NCBI GenBank assembly: GCA_026987855.1 | Contig: JALSMD010000100.1 | Location: 1 to 10,073, forward strand | Direction of reading: 5' to 3' | Source of the DNA: Candidatus Falkowiibacteriota bacterium | GTDB lineage: Bacteria > Patescibacteriota > Patescibacteriia > Patescibacteriales > JALSMD01 | Length of the DNA: 10,073 bases | Translations under genes and position numbers: made by a program | Shown: piece by piece, positions 1 to 7,337 of the stretch | Numbering within the stretch: position 1 is the first letter of the stretch | Layout of the letters: every line of letters begins with the position of its first letter | The notes under the pieces: generated by a model | Database searches by the model: none | The model's input: the letters and a program-made list of their open reading frames with translations, nothing else | What the model was told of the DNA's origin: nothing

Positions 1-199
1 GTAATGATTGGGGCGAGCCACTAAATCCTTGTTCTTGATACCAGCGAAGGGCGCTATAATGTTTAGGGTTGGGGATGATACGGATAGCAATAGCGTCTGG
101 AGATGTTTTTTGGGCAAGGGCATAATCATAATATTGAAACATTAAACAATACAACACTAATACCAAAAAAAACAATAAATGTCTTAATAAAAATGTCAT
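1..199 (-). CDS. N-terminus of a secreted protein (partial, cut by left edge)
   Basis: Reading from an ATG at 199 toward the left edge gives 66 open codons that run out of the window. An in-frame TAA lies just upstream, so this is the first possible ATG. Residues 1-29 look like a classical Sec signal peptide: short basic n-region (R6), hydrophobic stretch about 8-20, and an A-L-A cleavage site at 27-29 before Q30. The mature part begins with a compact globular-looking segment containing IRIIPNPKHYSALRWYQEQG (40-59), rich in aromatic and polar residues. I believe similar PNP-HYS-LRWYQ segments start large hypothetical surface proteins in Parcubacteria-type genomes, but that is memory, not a search. 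Function is unknown; export across the membrane is the only supported inference. A lipobox is absent (Y, not G/A/S, precedes C18). It starts 51 bases after the gpmI stop and has its own candidate -10. Confidence 0.75.
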   Translation of the reverse strand, partial: MTFLLRHLLFFLVLVLYCLMFQYYDYALAQKTSPDAIAIRIIPNPKHYSALRWYQEQGFSGSPQSL

Positions 200-222
200 A
201 CATTTATCTATTTGTTACTATT

Positions 223-235
223 ATTATAAATTATA
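223..235 (-). promoter_or_regulatory. Candidate extended -10 for the secreted-protein gene
   Basis: In the 51-base gap after the gpmI stop, the minus strand reads TGTTATAAT at 238-230, a perfect extended -10 (TGnTATAAT). A second TATAAT follows immediately at 228-223. No convincing -35 hexamer lies 16-18 bases upstream, where the sequence belongs to the end of gpmI. A start site near 223-217 would leave a leader of roughly 20 bases. AT-rich DNA produces TATAAT often, so the TG extension is the main support. Confidence 0.4.
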
Positions 236-250
236 ACACAAATGTATATT

Positions 251-1846
251 TTATACTAGACTCCTTCCTGTCATTTCGGCTGGTTTGGGCAACTCCATTA
301 TTTTCAAAATAGTTGGCGCTACATCTGATAAAATTCCTTGTGGTTGTACTAAGCTTAAATCTCCGTTAGGAGTATCTTGCCAACCAAAACTCTTGCCTTC
401 ATATTCATTGCCTATAACAATAAAAGGAACTGGATTAGTAGTATGTTCTTTGTCTTTAGTGCCTGTCTGCATATTAAACATATTTTCGGCGTTACCATGA
501 TCAGCTGTAATTACTACCACGCCATCTTTAGCTAATACTTCTTTTACTACCATACCAACTAATTTATCAATAACTTCTATTGCTTTAATGGCCGCTTCAA
601 TATTAGCTGTATGGCCAATCATATCGGCATTAGCGTAATTAACCAAAATAAAATCATATTTATCAGACTCAATGGCTTCTAAAAGTTTCTTGGTTACTTC
701 TGGAGCTGACATTTCTGGCTTTAAATCGTAGCTGGCTAAAGCTGGAGACGGTACCAAGATATGATCTTCTCCGGGGGATTTAGTCTCACGACCACCATTA
801 AAAAAATAAGTTACATGAGCATATTTTTCAGTTTCGGCAATACGCAACTGTTTAAGACCAGCCTCAGAAATTACTTCCCCCAAAGTATTTTTAATTTCTT
901 CGGGAGGAAAAGCAATCTCCACTGGCAATCCTTTTTCATATTCAGTAAAAGCAATAAACAACAAATTTTTTAAAAATTTAGGGCGATTAAACTTGTCAAA
1001 ATCGGGAAGTACAAAAGCTTTAGTAATCTGTCTAGCGCGATCAGGGCGAAAATTATAAAAAATAAGAGTATCATTATCTTCTACTAAGGCTACTGGTTTT
1101 CCTTGATTTTTAATAACTGTGGGCACAAACTCCTCGTCATATATTTTATTTTTATAACTTTCTTCAATAGCTTTTACTGGATCGTCTGCTTCGTTGCCCT
1201 TTCCTTCTGTCATTGCAAAATATGCTTTAGCAGTTCTATCCCAGTTATTGTTTCTGTCCATTGCATAGAAACGTCCCGAAATAGTAGCAATCTTTCCAAC
1301 GCCGTATTCAGCCAAACTACGTTCAATGCTCCTCACAAAATTAATACCACTATTATAAGGCGTATCTCTACCATCTAAAATGGCATGAATATAAACATTT
1401 TTAATATTATTTTCTCGCGCTAACACAAGAAGGGCATGTAAATGATCTATAGAAGCATGAACGCAGCCATTAGAAACCAATCCCAATAAATGTAATTTTG
1501 AATTATTTTTTTTAACATGTTCTATGGCTTTAATTAAAGCTTTGTTTTTATAAAAACTATTATCACTAATAGCTTTATTAATCCTGGGTAAATCTTGATA
1601 TACAATTCTTCCTAAACCTAAATTAAGATGGCCTACTTCACTATTGCCTGCTTCTCCCCATGGTAAACCGACAGCCTCACCAGAAGCCCTTAAAGTCATA
1701 GAGGGATATTTTCTAATTAATTCATCTATTACGGGGGTTTTAGCTAGAGCAATAGCATTGCCACTATATGGCTGGTCAACGCCCCAACCGTCTAATACAA
1801 TTAAAACTACTGGTTTAGGTCTTTTTGTTTGTGTTTCTTGTAACAT
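251..1846 (-). CDS. gpmI: 2,3-bisphosphoglycerate-independent phosphoglycerate mutase, copy 1
   Basis: Cytosolic cofactor-independent mutase interconverting 3- and 2-phosphoglycerate in glycolysis. It is 531 aa, near the family's usual length of about 510. It is an alkaline-phosphatase-superfamily enzyme with two metal ions. Visible catalytic residues are D19 (VLDGWG), nucleophile S69 (GNSEVGH), H130, R160/D161 (DGRDTP), R192 and R198 (GRFYAMDR), R267 and R270 (NFRPDR), K341 (EKYAHVT), D408/H412 (ADMIGH), D449/H450 (TADHGN) and H468. These correspond to the Geobacillus stearothermophilus set. The 412 loop is slightly unusual (NADMIGHTAN rather than NPDMxGHTGN). The ATG at 1846 is preceded only by a weak, very close AAGAG. 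It lies 21 bases after a second, divergent gpmI and is probably co-transcribed with it and eno. The C-terminus (TGRSLV) is typical and complete. It looks like the standard bacterial GpmI form. Confidence 0.97.
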   Translation of the reverse strand: MLQETQTKRPKPVVLIVLDGWGVDQPYSGNAIALAKTPVIDELIRKYPSMTLRASGEAVGLPWGEAGNSEVGHLNLGLGRIVYQDLPRINKAISDNSFYKNKALIKAIEHVKKNNSKLHLLGLVSNGCVHASIDHLHALLVLARENNIKNVYIHAILDGRDTPYNSGINFVRSIERSLAEYGVGKIATISGRFYAMDRNNNWDRTAKAYFAMTEGKGNEADDPVKAIEESYKNKIYDEEFVPTVIKNQGKPVALVEDNDTLIFYNFRPDRARQITKAFVLPDFDKFNRPKFLKNLLFIAFTEYEKGLPVEIAFPPEEIKNTLGEVISEAGLKQLRIAETEKYAHVTYFFNGGRETKSPGEDHILVPSPALASYDLKPEMSAPEVTKKLLEAIESDKYDFILVNYANADMIGHTANIEAAIKAIEVIDKLVGMVVKEVLAKDGVVVITADHGNAENMFNMQTGTKDKEHTTNPVPFIVIGNEYEGKSFGWQDTPNGDLSLVQPQGILSDVAPTILKIMELPKPAEMTGRSLV

Positions 1847-1867
1847 ATCTCTTAAAAAATTACTTAA

Positions 1868-3424
1868 TTAAATGATTAAAGATTTTCCTGTCATTAGTTT
1901 TGGTTTTTTAATTTTTAACAAATCTAAAATAGTAGGAGCTACATCCCCTAAAATACCTCCTTCTCTTAATTTAATTTTATTGATTAGATTTCTATTAATA
2001 ATAATAAATGGAACTGGGTTAATGGAATGTTTGGTGTCAATCTCGCCTGTTTCTAAATTAATCATCTCTTCTACATTGCCGTGATCAGCTGTCACTATAA
2101 TAGTTCCGCCTTTCTCTAAATAAGCTTCAACAATTTCTCCTAAGCATTTGTCTATTCCCTCGCAACACTCTATGCCTGCCTCTAAATTACCTGTATGTCC
2201 TATCATATCAGGAGCGGCAAAATTTAATACTGTAAAATCATATTTGTCTTTGTTTAAATTACTAATAATCGTTTCGGTTAATTCTTTAGAACTCATTAAA
2301 GGGGTTTGATCATAGGATTTAACATCAGGAGAAGGAACCATATATTGATCTTCACCATTTACTTTGCCTGGATATCCCCCATTAAAAAAATAAGTTACAT
2401 GAGCATATTTTTCAGTTTCAGCTATATATAACTGCTTTAATCCTTCCAGTACCATTGGTAAAGTATCTTTTAAATCAACACTAGGAAAAGCTGTAATAAT
2501 ATTATCTAGATCTGGACCAAAGTCAGTCATAGCTACAAAAAATAAATTTTTTAATACTTTTTTTCTCTTAAAAGATCCGGGGTTTTTCTTACTGAAATTA
2601 TTTTGTACAAAAACTTTGGCGAGTTGACGACTACGATCTGATCGTAAATTAAAAAAAATAACACTATCTCCATTATTAATTTTAACTATTGGCTTACCAT
2701 TTTTAACAATTACATATGGCTCAATAAATTCATCGCTCTCTCCTCTATTATAGGCCTCGGTAATAGCAGCTTGGGCATTTTCTGCTTTTCTTCCTTGGCC
2801 AAGAACTAAGGCATTATAGGCTAATTCAGTCCTAGACCACTTCTTTTTTCTATCCATTGCATAAAAACGACCAATTATGGTAGCAATTTGTTCATTAGGG
2901 AAAAGGCGTTCTTCTAATTCATTTATTAGTTTTAATGCTATATATTTAGGAGAATCTCGGCCATCAGTAAATAAATGTAGATAAATATTGGAAACACCTC
3001 TATCTCTTAAAAGTTTTAACAAGCTATACAAATGCCCAGGGTCACTATGAGGACTCATTCCATCAGAAAGCATCCCAATTAGATGAAAATTAGAATTATT
3101 CTTCTTTACATGTCTAATCGCCTGCAAAAAAGCGGCATTTTTAAAAAAAGTGCCGTCTTTGATACTTTTAGTTATCTTAACAGCATCCTGCTCAACTAAA
3201 CGGCCCGCTCCTATATTCATATGCCCTGCTTCGCTGTTGCCATCTTGTTTAGGGGGCAAACCAACATATTTCCCATGCGCGCGAAGGATAGTATTGGGAT
3301 ATTTTTTAAATAGACTGTCTATAATAGGAGTCTTGGCCAAAGCAATAGCATTACCTCTATTAGGCTCTGCTATTCCCCAACCATCTAAAATAACTAAAAT
3401 CATTGGCAAATTTTTGCAATCCAT
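1868..3424 (-). CDS. gpmI: 2,3-bisphosphoglycerate-independent phosphoglycerate mutase, copy 2 (divergent)
   Basis: A second complete GpmI, 518 aa, immediately upstream of copy 1 in transcription order. It has all expected two-metal and phosphate-handling residues: D14 (ILDGWG), nucleophile S64 (GNSEAGH), R156/D157 (DGRDSP), R186 and R192 (GRFYAMDR), R261/R264 (NLRSDR), K339, D406/H410 (PDMIGH), D447/H448 (TADHGN) and H466. It differs from copy 1 in several signature positions: GNSEAGHMNIGAG versus GNSEVGHLNLGLG, NLRSDR versus NFRPDR, and the substrate-histidine loop SDGMSPHSDPGHL (120-132), which is one residue longer than the usual SDGGVHSHxxHL and puts H126 in a changed context. It is therefore a distinct subfamily, not a recent copy. 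It starts at the ATG 11 bases after the eno stop with no Shine-Dalgarno motif. Activity as a mutase is likely; a shifted substrate preference is possible but untested. Confidence 0.95.
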   Translation of the reverse strand: MDCKNLPMILVILDGWGIAEPNRGNAIALAKTPIIDSLFKKYPNTILRAHGKYVGLPPKQDGNSEAGHMNIGAGRLVEQDAVKITKSIKDGTFFKNAAFLQAIRHVKKNNSNFHLIGMLSDGMSPHSDPGHLYSLLKLLRDRGVSNIYLHLFTDGRDSPKYIALKLINELEERLFPNEQIATIIGRFYAMDRKKKWSRTELAYNALVLGQGRKAENAQAAITEAYNRGESDEFIEPYVIVKNGKPIVKINNGDSVIFFNLRSDRSRQLAKVFVQNNFSKKNPGSFKRKKVLKNLFFVAMTDFGPDLDNIITAFPSVDLKDTLPMVLEGLKQLYIAETEKYAHVTYFFNGGYPGKVNGEDQYMVPSPDVKSYDQTPLMSSKELTETIISNLNKDKYDFTVLNFAAPDMIGHTGNLEAGIECCEGIDKCLGEIVEAYLEKGGTIIVTADHGNVEEMINLETGEIDTKHSINPVPFIIINRNLINKIKLREGGILGDVAPTILDLLKIKKPKLMTGKSLII

Positions 3425-3435
3425 AATATTTGAGT

Positions 3436-4701
3436 TTACTTATTTGTAATTCTATCCTCAATTTCCATTAATCGGTTATATTTTGCTAATCTTTCTCCTC
3501 GAGATAAAGATCCTGATTTAATATAATCAGCTCCCACTGCCACAGCCAAATCAGCAATAAAATCATCACAAGTTTCTCCGCTACGATGTGAGGCCATTAT
3601 TTTATAATTATGTTTCTGAGCCAATTTAATACATTCTATTGTTTCTGTTAAAGTGCCGACTTGATTTGGCTTAATTAAGATAGCATTAGCTACTTTCTCT
3701 TTTAAACCTTTTCTCAAACGATTAATATTAGTAACAAATAAATCGTCGCCAATTAAAAGCATTACATCTCCTAATTCTTGTGTTAACTCACGCCACCCCT
3801 CCCAGTCATCTTCGGCTAATCCATCTTCAATAGACACTATCGGAAACTTCCTAAACCATTCATAATACAAACCAATTAAATTAGCAGAGGTAAAATTGGC
3901 CTGATCTAATTTAAAAATATATTTTTTTGTTTTTTTATTGTAAAGTTCAGATGAACCAACATCAATCCCAAGACCAATATCACGCCCTGGTTTATATCCA
4001 GCTTCAATAATAGCAGCTACAATTAACTCAATAGCTTGCACGCTAGAATAAATGTCTGGTGCATACCCCCCCTCATTTCCAACATCTGTGTCAAACCCAG
4101 CCCTTTTTAAAACATCTCCTAACTTATGAAAAATTTCAGCTCCCATTCTTACCTTTTCTTTTAAACTAGTCTTCTTTAAAGGTAAAATCATAAATTCCTG
4201 AAAATCTAAATTTGTGTCAGCATGTTTACCTCCATTAAAAATATTAAAAGAAGGGGTGGGTAATTTATATTTTTTGGTGTCAAATTTAAAAGTTCTAGCA
4301 ATATACTCGTATAATTCTAAATTGGTGGCAATAGATGCTGTTCTTGCGCTAGCTAAAGAAACAGATAAAATAGCATTAGCGCCTAACTTTTTCTTATTTT
4401 TAGTTCCATCTAACTTTATCATTGTTTGGTCAATCAACTCTTGTTTGTTTATATCAACACCTTTTAAACTTTTGGCGATTTTTGTGTTTACATTTTTAAC
4501 GGCTTTTAAAACTCCTTTACCGCCATATCTTTCGCGATCACCATCACGTAATTCCCAAGCTTCATGAATACCAGTTGATGCTCCTGATGGCACACTAGCT
4601 TTAGCAGATACGCCATTATCTAAAATTATCTTTGTTTCTACGGTTGGGTTACCGCGAGAATCTAAAATTTCACGAGCGATAATTTGTTTTATCTTTGCCA
4701 T
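3436..4701 (-). CDS. eno: Enolase (phosphopyruvate hydratase)
   Basis: Converts 2-phosphoglycerate to phosphoenolpyruvate in the cytosol. It is 421 aa, close to the usual 420-435. The N-terminal domain begins with IxARxILDSRGNPTVE, and the mobile loop PSGASTG is at 38-44. Barrel residues seen: H160 (GGKHAD), E169 (QEF), catalytic base partner E210 (VGNEGGYAP), Mg ligands D247, E292 (SIEDG) and D319 (GDDLFVTN), catalytic K344 (IKPNQVGT), H372 (SHRSGET) and K395. All active-site residues are present, so it should be functional. The start is set at the ATG at 4701 because the family N-terminus is MAKIK; a longer frame from a TTG at 4746 adds 15 residues without homology. A 141-base gap precedes it, while gpmI copy 2 follows after 11 bases, so eno and the two gpmI genes probably form one transcript. 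Confidence 0.98.
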   Translation of the reverse strand: MAKIKQIIAREILDSRGNPTVETKIILDNGVSAKASVPSGASTGIHEAWELRDGDRERYGGKGVLKAVKNVNTKIAKSLKGVDINKQELIDQTMIKLDGTKNKKKLGANAILSVSLASARTASIATNLELYEYIARTFKFDTKKYKLPTPSFNIFNGGKHADTNLDFQEFMILPLKKTSLKEKVRMGAEIFHKLGDVLKRAGFDTDVGNEGGYAPDIYSSVQAIELIVAAIIEAGYKPGRDIGLGIDVGSSELYNKKTKKYIFKLDQANFTSANLIGLYYEWFRKFPIVSIEDGLAEDDWEGWRELTQELGDVMLLIGDDLFVTNINRLRKGLKEKVANAILIKPNQVGTLTETIECIKLAQKHNYKIMASHRSGETCDDFIADLAVAVGADYIKSGSLSRGERLAKYNRLMEIEDRITNK

Positions 4702-4842
4702 AACATTAAAATTAATAGTTATTAATATTATTAAATTAAATTTCAAGAATTTAAGGGTAACAAATCAAAAATTCTAAAATAACATTTGGGTTTTAATTGT
4801 TCAAAATTAAAATTTAAATTTTCCAAAATATTTCTGTTAAAA
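4702..4842 (-). promoter_or_regulatory. AT-rich gap with candidate eno promoters
   Basis: This is the only sizeable break inside the glycolysis block. On the minus strand, TTGAAC (4804-4799), a 17-base spacer and TATTTT (4781-4776) make one candidate promoter. TTGAAA (4746-4741), a 16-base spacer and TAATAA (4724-4719) make a weaker one. A 14-base perfect A/T palindrome lies at 4809-4822, just after the pgk stop. No GC-containing hairpin with a T-tract was seen, so pgk read-through into eno cannot be excluded. These calls are weak because the whole gap is A/T. Confidence 0.25.
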
Positions 4843-6030
4843 CTAACTAAATTTCACTATTCCCTCCAATCCCGGCATCTTTTCTTTTCCTAAAAATGCT
4901 AACATTGCTCCTCCGCCAGTTGATACCCAATCAAGAAGATGAATTAATTTTGCTTTCTTTAAGGATTCCACAGTTTCTCCTCCGCCAGCTACAGCAAAAG
5001 CTTTATGTTGGGCCGCATAAGCAATTTGCTCTGCTATAGCCATTGTGCCATATTTAAATTTAGGGCTTTCAAACATGCCCATAGGCCCATTCCAAATTAT
5101 TGTTTTTGCCTGCCTAATGAAAGTAGAATATAAATTAACTGTTTTAGGACCTATATCAAAAATGATATCTTTATTTGATAAATGTTTAATGCTTTTTACT
5201 CCTACTTTGTTGCTACTCTTGTCTCTTACTGCTACATCAATAGGGACTAATATTTTGCGACGATGCCTTAATTTTTTAGCAATTTCTAAACTCTCTTCAT
5301 CAATTAAAGATTCTCCTATTTCAAAATTATGTGCCAGTAAAAAATTATTTGCCAAAGCGCCTCCTACCAACACCCTAAATGCTTTTGAATATAATTTATC
5401 CAAAAGATGAATTTTAGTAGATATCTTAGATCCGCCCATAATTACTATCAATGGTTTTTCTGGGACTAACACTCTGCCCAAATTCGTTATCTCTTCTTCT
5501 AATAAAAGTCCCGCATAGGATGGAAGAAATTTTTTAATAGCCGCCACTGAAGCATGTTTACGATGACTAACCGCAAAAGCATTATTTACATATATATCAG
5601 CCAACTTAGCCAATTCTTGAGCAAATTTTTTGTCATTAGATTTTTCTTCTGGATAAAAACGCAAATTTTCCAATAGAACAATGCTCTTTTCCTTCATTTT
5701 CCCCACAACCGTTCCTGTTTTTAGTCCTATACAATCATTTACAAAATTAACCTTTACTCCCAATAATTTTTCTAACTTTGTAGCGATAGGTTTAGTAGAA
5801 TAATGTCTGCTTTTACTTTTAGGGCTGCCTAGATGAGTAGCGATAACAATCCGACACTTATAACGCAACAAAAATCTAATTGTTTGTAGTCCTCTTACTA
5901 TTTTATAATCATCTTTTATTATCACTTTACCCCCCCTTGTTTTTAAGGGAACATTAAAATCAGCCCGTAAAAATATTTTTTTACCAGCTAAGTTATCTGC
6001 TTCCCTAATTGATTTTATTTTAATTCTCAT
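4843..6030 (-). CDS. pgk: Phosphoglycerate kinase
   Basis: Transfers phosphate from 1,3-bisphosphoglycerate to ADP, giving ATP and 3-phosphoglycerate. It is 395 aa, the normal length. Landmarks in order: RADFNVPL (22-29), THLGSPKS (65-72), LLENLRFYPEE (119-129), HRKHAS (156-161), GGSKISTKI (199-207), FDIGPKT (291-297), WNGPMGMFE (313-321), AGGGET (348-353) and VSTGGGA (369-375). The ATG at 6030 is chosen because it gives the family N-terminus; a frame extending to a TTG at 6162 adds 44 unrelated residues and overlaps the upstream membrane-protein gene. Some substrate-site positions are altered: the Arg of HLGRP is Ser69, the Arg of DDxRI is Lys43, and GGGD is GGGE (E352). The gene ends with TAG. 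A consensus extended -10 stands 7 bases before the ATG, suggesting the glycolysis transcript begins here. Confidence 0.97.
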   Translation of the reverse strand: MRIKIKSIREADNLAGKKIFLRADFNVPLKTRGGKVIIKDDYKIVRGLQTIRFLLRYKCRIVIATHLGSPKSKSRHYSTKPIATKLEKLLGVKVNFVNDCIGLKTGTVVGKMKEKSIVLLENLRFYPEEKSNDKKFAQELAKLADIYVNNAFAVSHRKHASVAAIKKFLPSYAGLLLEEEITNLGRVLVPEKPLIVIMGGSKISTKIHLLDKLYSKAFRVLVGGALANNFLLAHNFEIGESLIDEESLEIAKKLRHRRKILVPIDVAVRDKSSNKVGVKSIKHLSNKDIIFDIGPKTVNLYSTFIRQAKTIIWNGPMGMFESPKFKYGTMAIAEQIAYAAQHKAFAVAGGGETVESLKKAKLIHLLDWVSTGGGAMLAFLGKEKMPGLEGIVKFS

Positions 6031-6033
6031 ATG

Positions 6034-6054
6034 ATAAATTATACCATAATTTAT
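6034..6054 (-). promoter_or_regulatory. Extended -10 promoter of pgk inside an inverted repeat
   Basis: The minus strand reads TGGTATAAT at 6046-6038, a perfect extended -10 (TGnTATAAT). Seven bases (6037-6031) then separate it from the pgk ATG at 6030, so the expected start site falls at 6032-6030, giving a leaderless or 2-base-leader mRNA. No good -35 is present; a run of T occupies that position, which suits an extended -10 promoter. The element is embedded in a perfect inverted repeat with 9-base arms at 6034-6042 and 6046-6054 around a 3-base centre, a plausible operator or simply a consequence of the A/T-rich core. Confidence 0.6.
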
Positions 6055-6071
6055 AAAAATAAAAAAACATT

Positions 6072-7337
6072 TCAAATGCTCTGTTTTTTGTGGGCATTGA
6101 TAAATAAAATTCCTAATACAAACCAAAACAACAAGACGCCAAAATGCAAGCTCCACCACCAATGATCAAACATCATCATAATCAAAATACTTAATAATAT
6201 AGATAAGGCATCAAAATTATGTTTTTGAACTAATAAATGAGCTAGATAAAACAGAAAAATTAAAAAAGAGATAAGTCCCAAAATTCCCAACTCAACGCCA
6301 ATAAGAAAAAAAACATTATGAACTGGCTGATAAGTGTAAGAAGGGCGACTATTATCAATCTCTTTAAAAACAGCTGTGCTGTAATTTCCTACACCCGCGC
6401 CAAAAATAATATGCTTCTTCATAAGATGTTTTGCTTCTTCTAACAAAGATATCCTTTCCCTATTTGATTGAATCTCCAATCTGTTTTGATTATTCAGGCG
6501 AGTAAAAAACAAATCACTATAAACAAAGCCTAAAATAGCTGTTAAAACAAAAATGCTAAGAAGTGGTTTTATAAGAAAGGACCGGCATTCTCTCTTATAT
6601 ATGCTAAACAAAAAATAAAAAAATAATCCTGCCAACACGCCGAGCCAAGCTGTACGCGAAAAACTAAAAATTAATGCTGTCCAATAAATAGACAAAACAA
6701 TATAAAAAATACTGTTCCGACGTTTAATAAAGAAAAACAAAAACAAAATACTGACAGCCATTAAACCACCAAAGATATTAGGATGATCCAAGCTGCCATA
6801 AGCGCGCAACCAACGGCTCGTAGTAGTTTCTACTACAGAATCCCCTAAAGCCCAAGCAAAATGACTTGCTATCCCCAACCACTTGCTCTCAAAGCTTGTC
6901 TGAAATAAAAATTGCCATATACCTAACATTGCCTCAATAAATGATCCTACTAAAAAACTGATTAGCAATTTCTTAAAATCAAATAAAGAATTTAACACCA
7001 AAAAAAATAAAGTCAAACCAAACAAAAAACGAACATAAGCATAGGTTGCTAACTTCGTCTCTGGCGCAAAAAAAATTGAAACAAAAACAAAAAACTCAAA
7101 AATACCCACTAAAATCCAAATTATATCAGTATCATCTCTTATGTTTTGTCCTGTTTGACATAAAAAGAACATAACAAAAACAAAAACCAACAAAATATCA
7201 GTTAAATATAAACTAATTGTCCCATACTCAAAATAACCATTTAACTCGCCAGGCACAATAATCCATCTAGTCTGCAAGGGCAATAAAAAAACTAATAAAC
7301 ATAACAAATACTGAATTATTCTTTCAAAAGAAAACAT
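6072..7337 (-). CDS. O-antigen ligase / polymerase (WaaL/Wzy) family membrane protein
   Basis: Polytopic inner-membrane protein of 421 aa with about ten to twelve predicted hydrophobic segments, including 8-20, 46-60, 73-90, 104-118, 125-145, 190-205, 209-225, 231-247, 258-275, 342-368, 378-390 and 398-413. Family signatures of the Wzy_C/O-antigen ligase group are visible: RAYGSLDHPNIFGG (178-191), SRTAWLG (227-233) and the large outer loop ending in FGAGVGNY (312-319) and PVHNVFFLIGVELGILGL (338-355), where the H-N and E-L-G positions are the most conserved. Near the end, DHWWWSLHFG (391-400) resembles the DHYxWTxQ motif I recall from CPR homologues. Such proteins transfer or polymerise undecaprenyl-linked glycans at the outer face of the membrane. 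Whether this one ligates, polymerises or glycosylates a surface protein cannot be decided from sequence. It has a 151-base upstream gap and ends with TGA 41 bases before pgk. Confidence 0.85.
   Translation of the reverse strand: MFSFERIIQYLLCLLVFLLPLQTRWIIVPGELNGYFEYGTISLYLTDILLVFVFVMFFLCQTGQNIRDDTDIIWILVGIFEFFVFVSIFFAPETKLATYAYVRFLFGLTLFFLVLNSLFDFKKLLISFLVGSFIEAMLGIWQFLFQTSFESKWLGIASHFAWALGDSVVETTTSRWLRAYGSLDHPNIFGGLMAVSILFLFFFIKRRNSIFYIVLSIYWTALIFSFSRTAWLGVLAGLFFYFLFSIYKRECRSFLIKPLLSIFVLTAILGFVYSDLFFTRLNNQNRLEIQSNRERISLLEEAKHLMKKHIIFGAGVGNYSTAVFKEIDNSRPSYTYQPVHNVFFLIGVELGILGLISFLIFLFYLAHLLVQKHNFDALSILLSILIMMMFDHWWWSLHFGVLLFWFVLGILFINAHKKQSI

Noticed and set aside
143..148. Possible lipoprotein lipobox around C18 of the left-edge secreted protein
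   Set aside because: The residue before the cysteine is Tyr, which does not fit the G/A/S requirement, while a good ALA signal-peptidase I site follows at 27-29.
4702..4746. Longer enolase frame from a TTG at 4746
   Set aside because: The 15 extra hydrophobic residues could mimic a signal sequence, but enolase is cytosolic and the family N-terminus (MAKIK) starts at 4701.
4809..4822. 14-base palindrome after pgk as an intrinsic terminator
   Set aside because: It consists only of A/T and lacks a stable GC stem with a following U-tract, so it would not form a convincing terminator.
103..5410. Plus-strand open frames of about 65-120 codons across the gpmI, eno and pgk region
   Set aside because: They are antisense shadows of strongly conserved minus-strand genes, with low-complexity or hydrophobic translations and no recognisable domain.
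6031..6162. Longer pgk reading frame starting at a TTG at 6162
   Set aside because: It adds 44 residues with no Pgk similarity, overlaps the coding end of the membrane-protein gene, and would make the consensus -10 internal to the gene. The ATG at 6030 gives the normal N-terminus.
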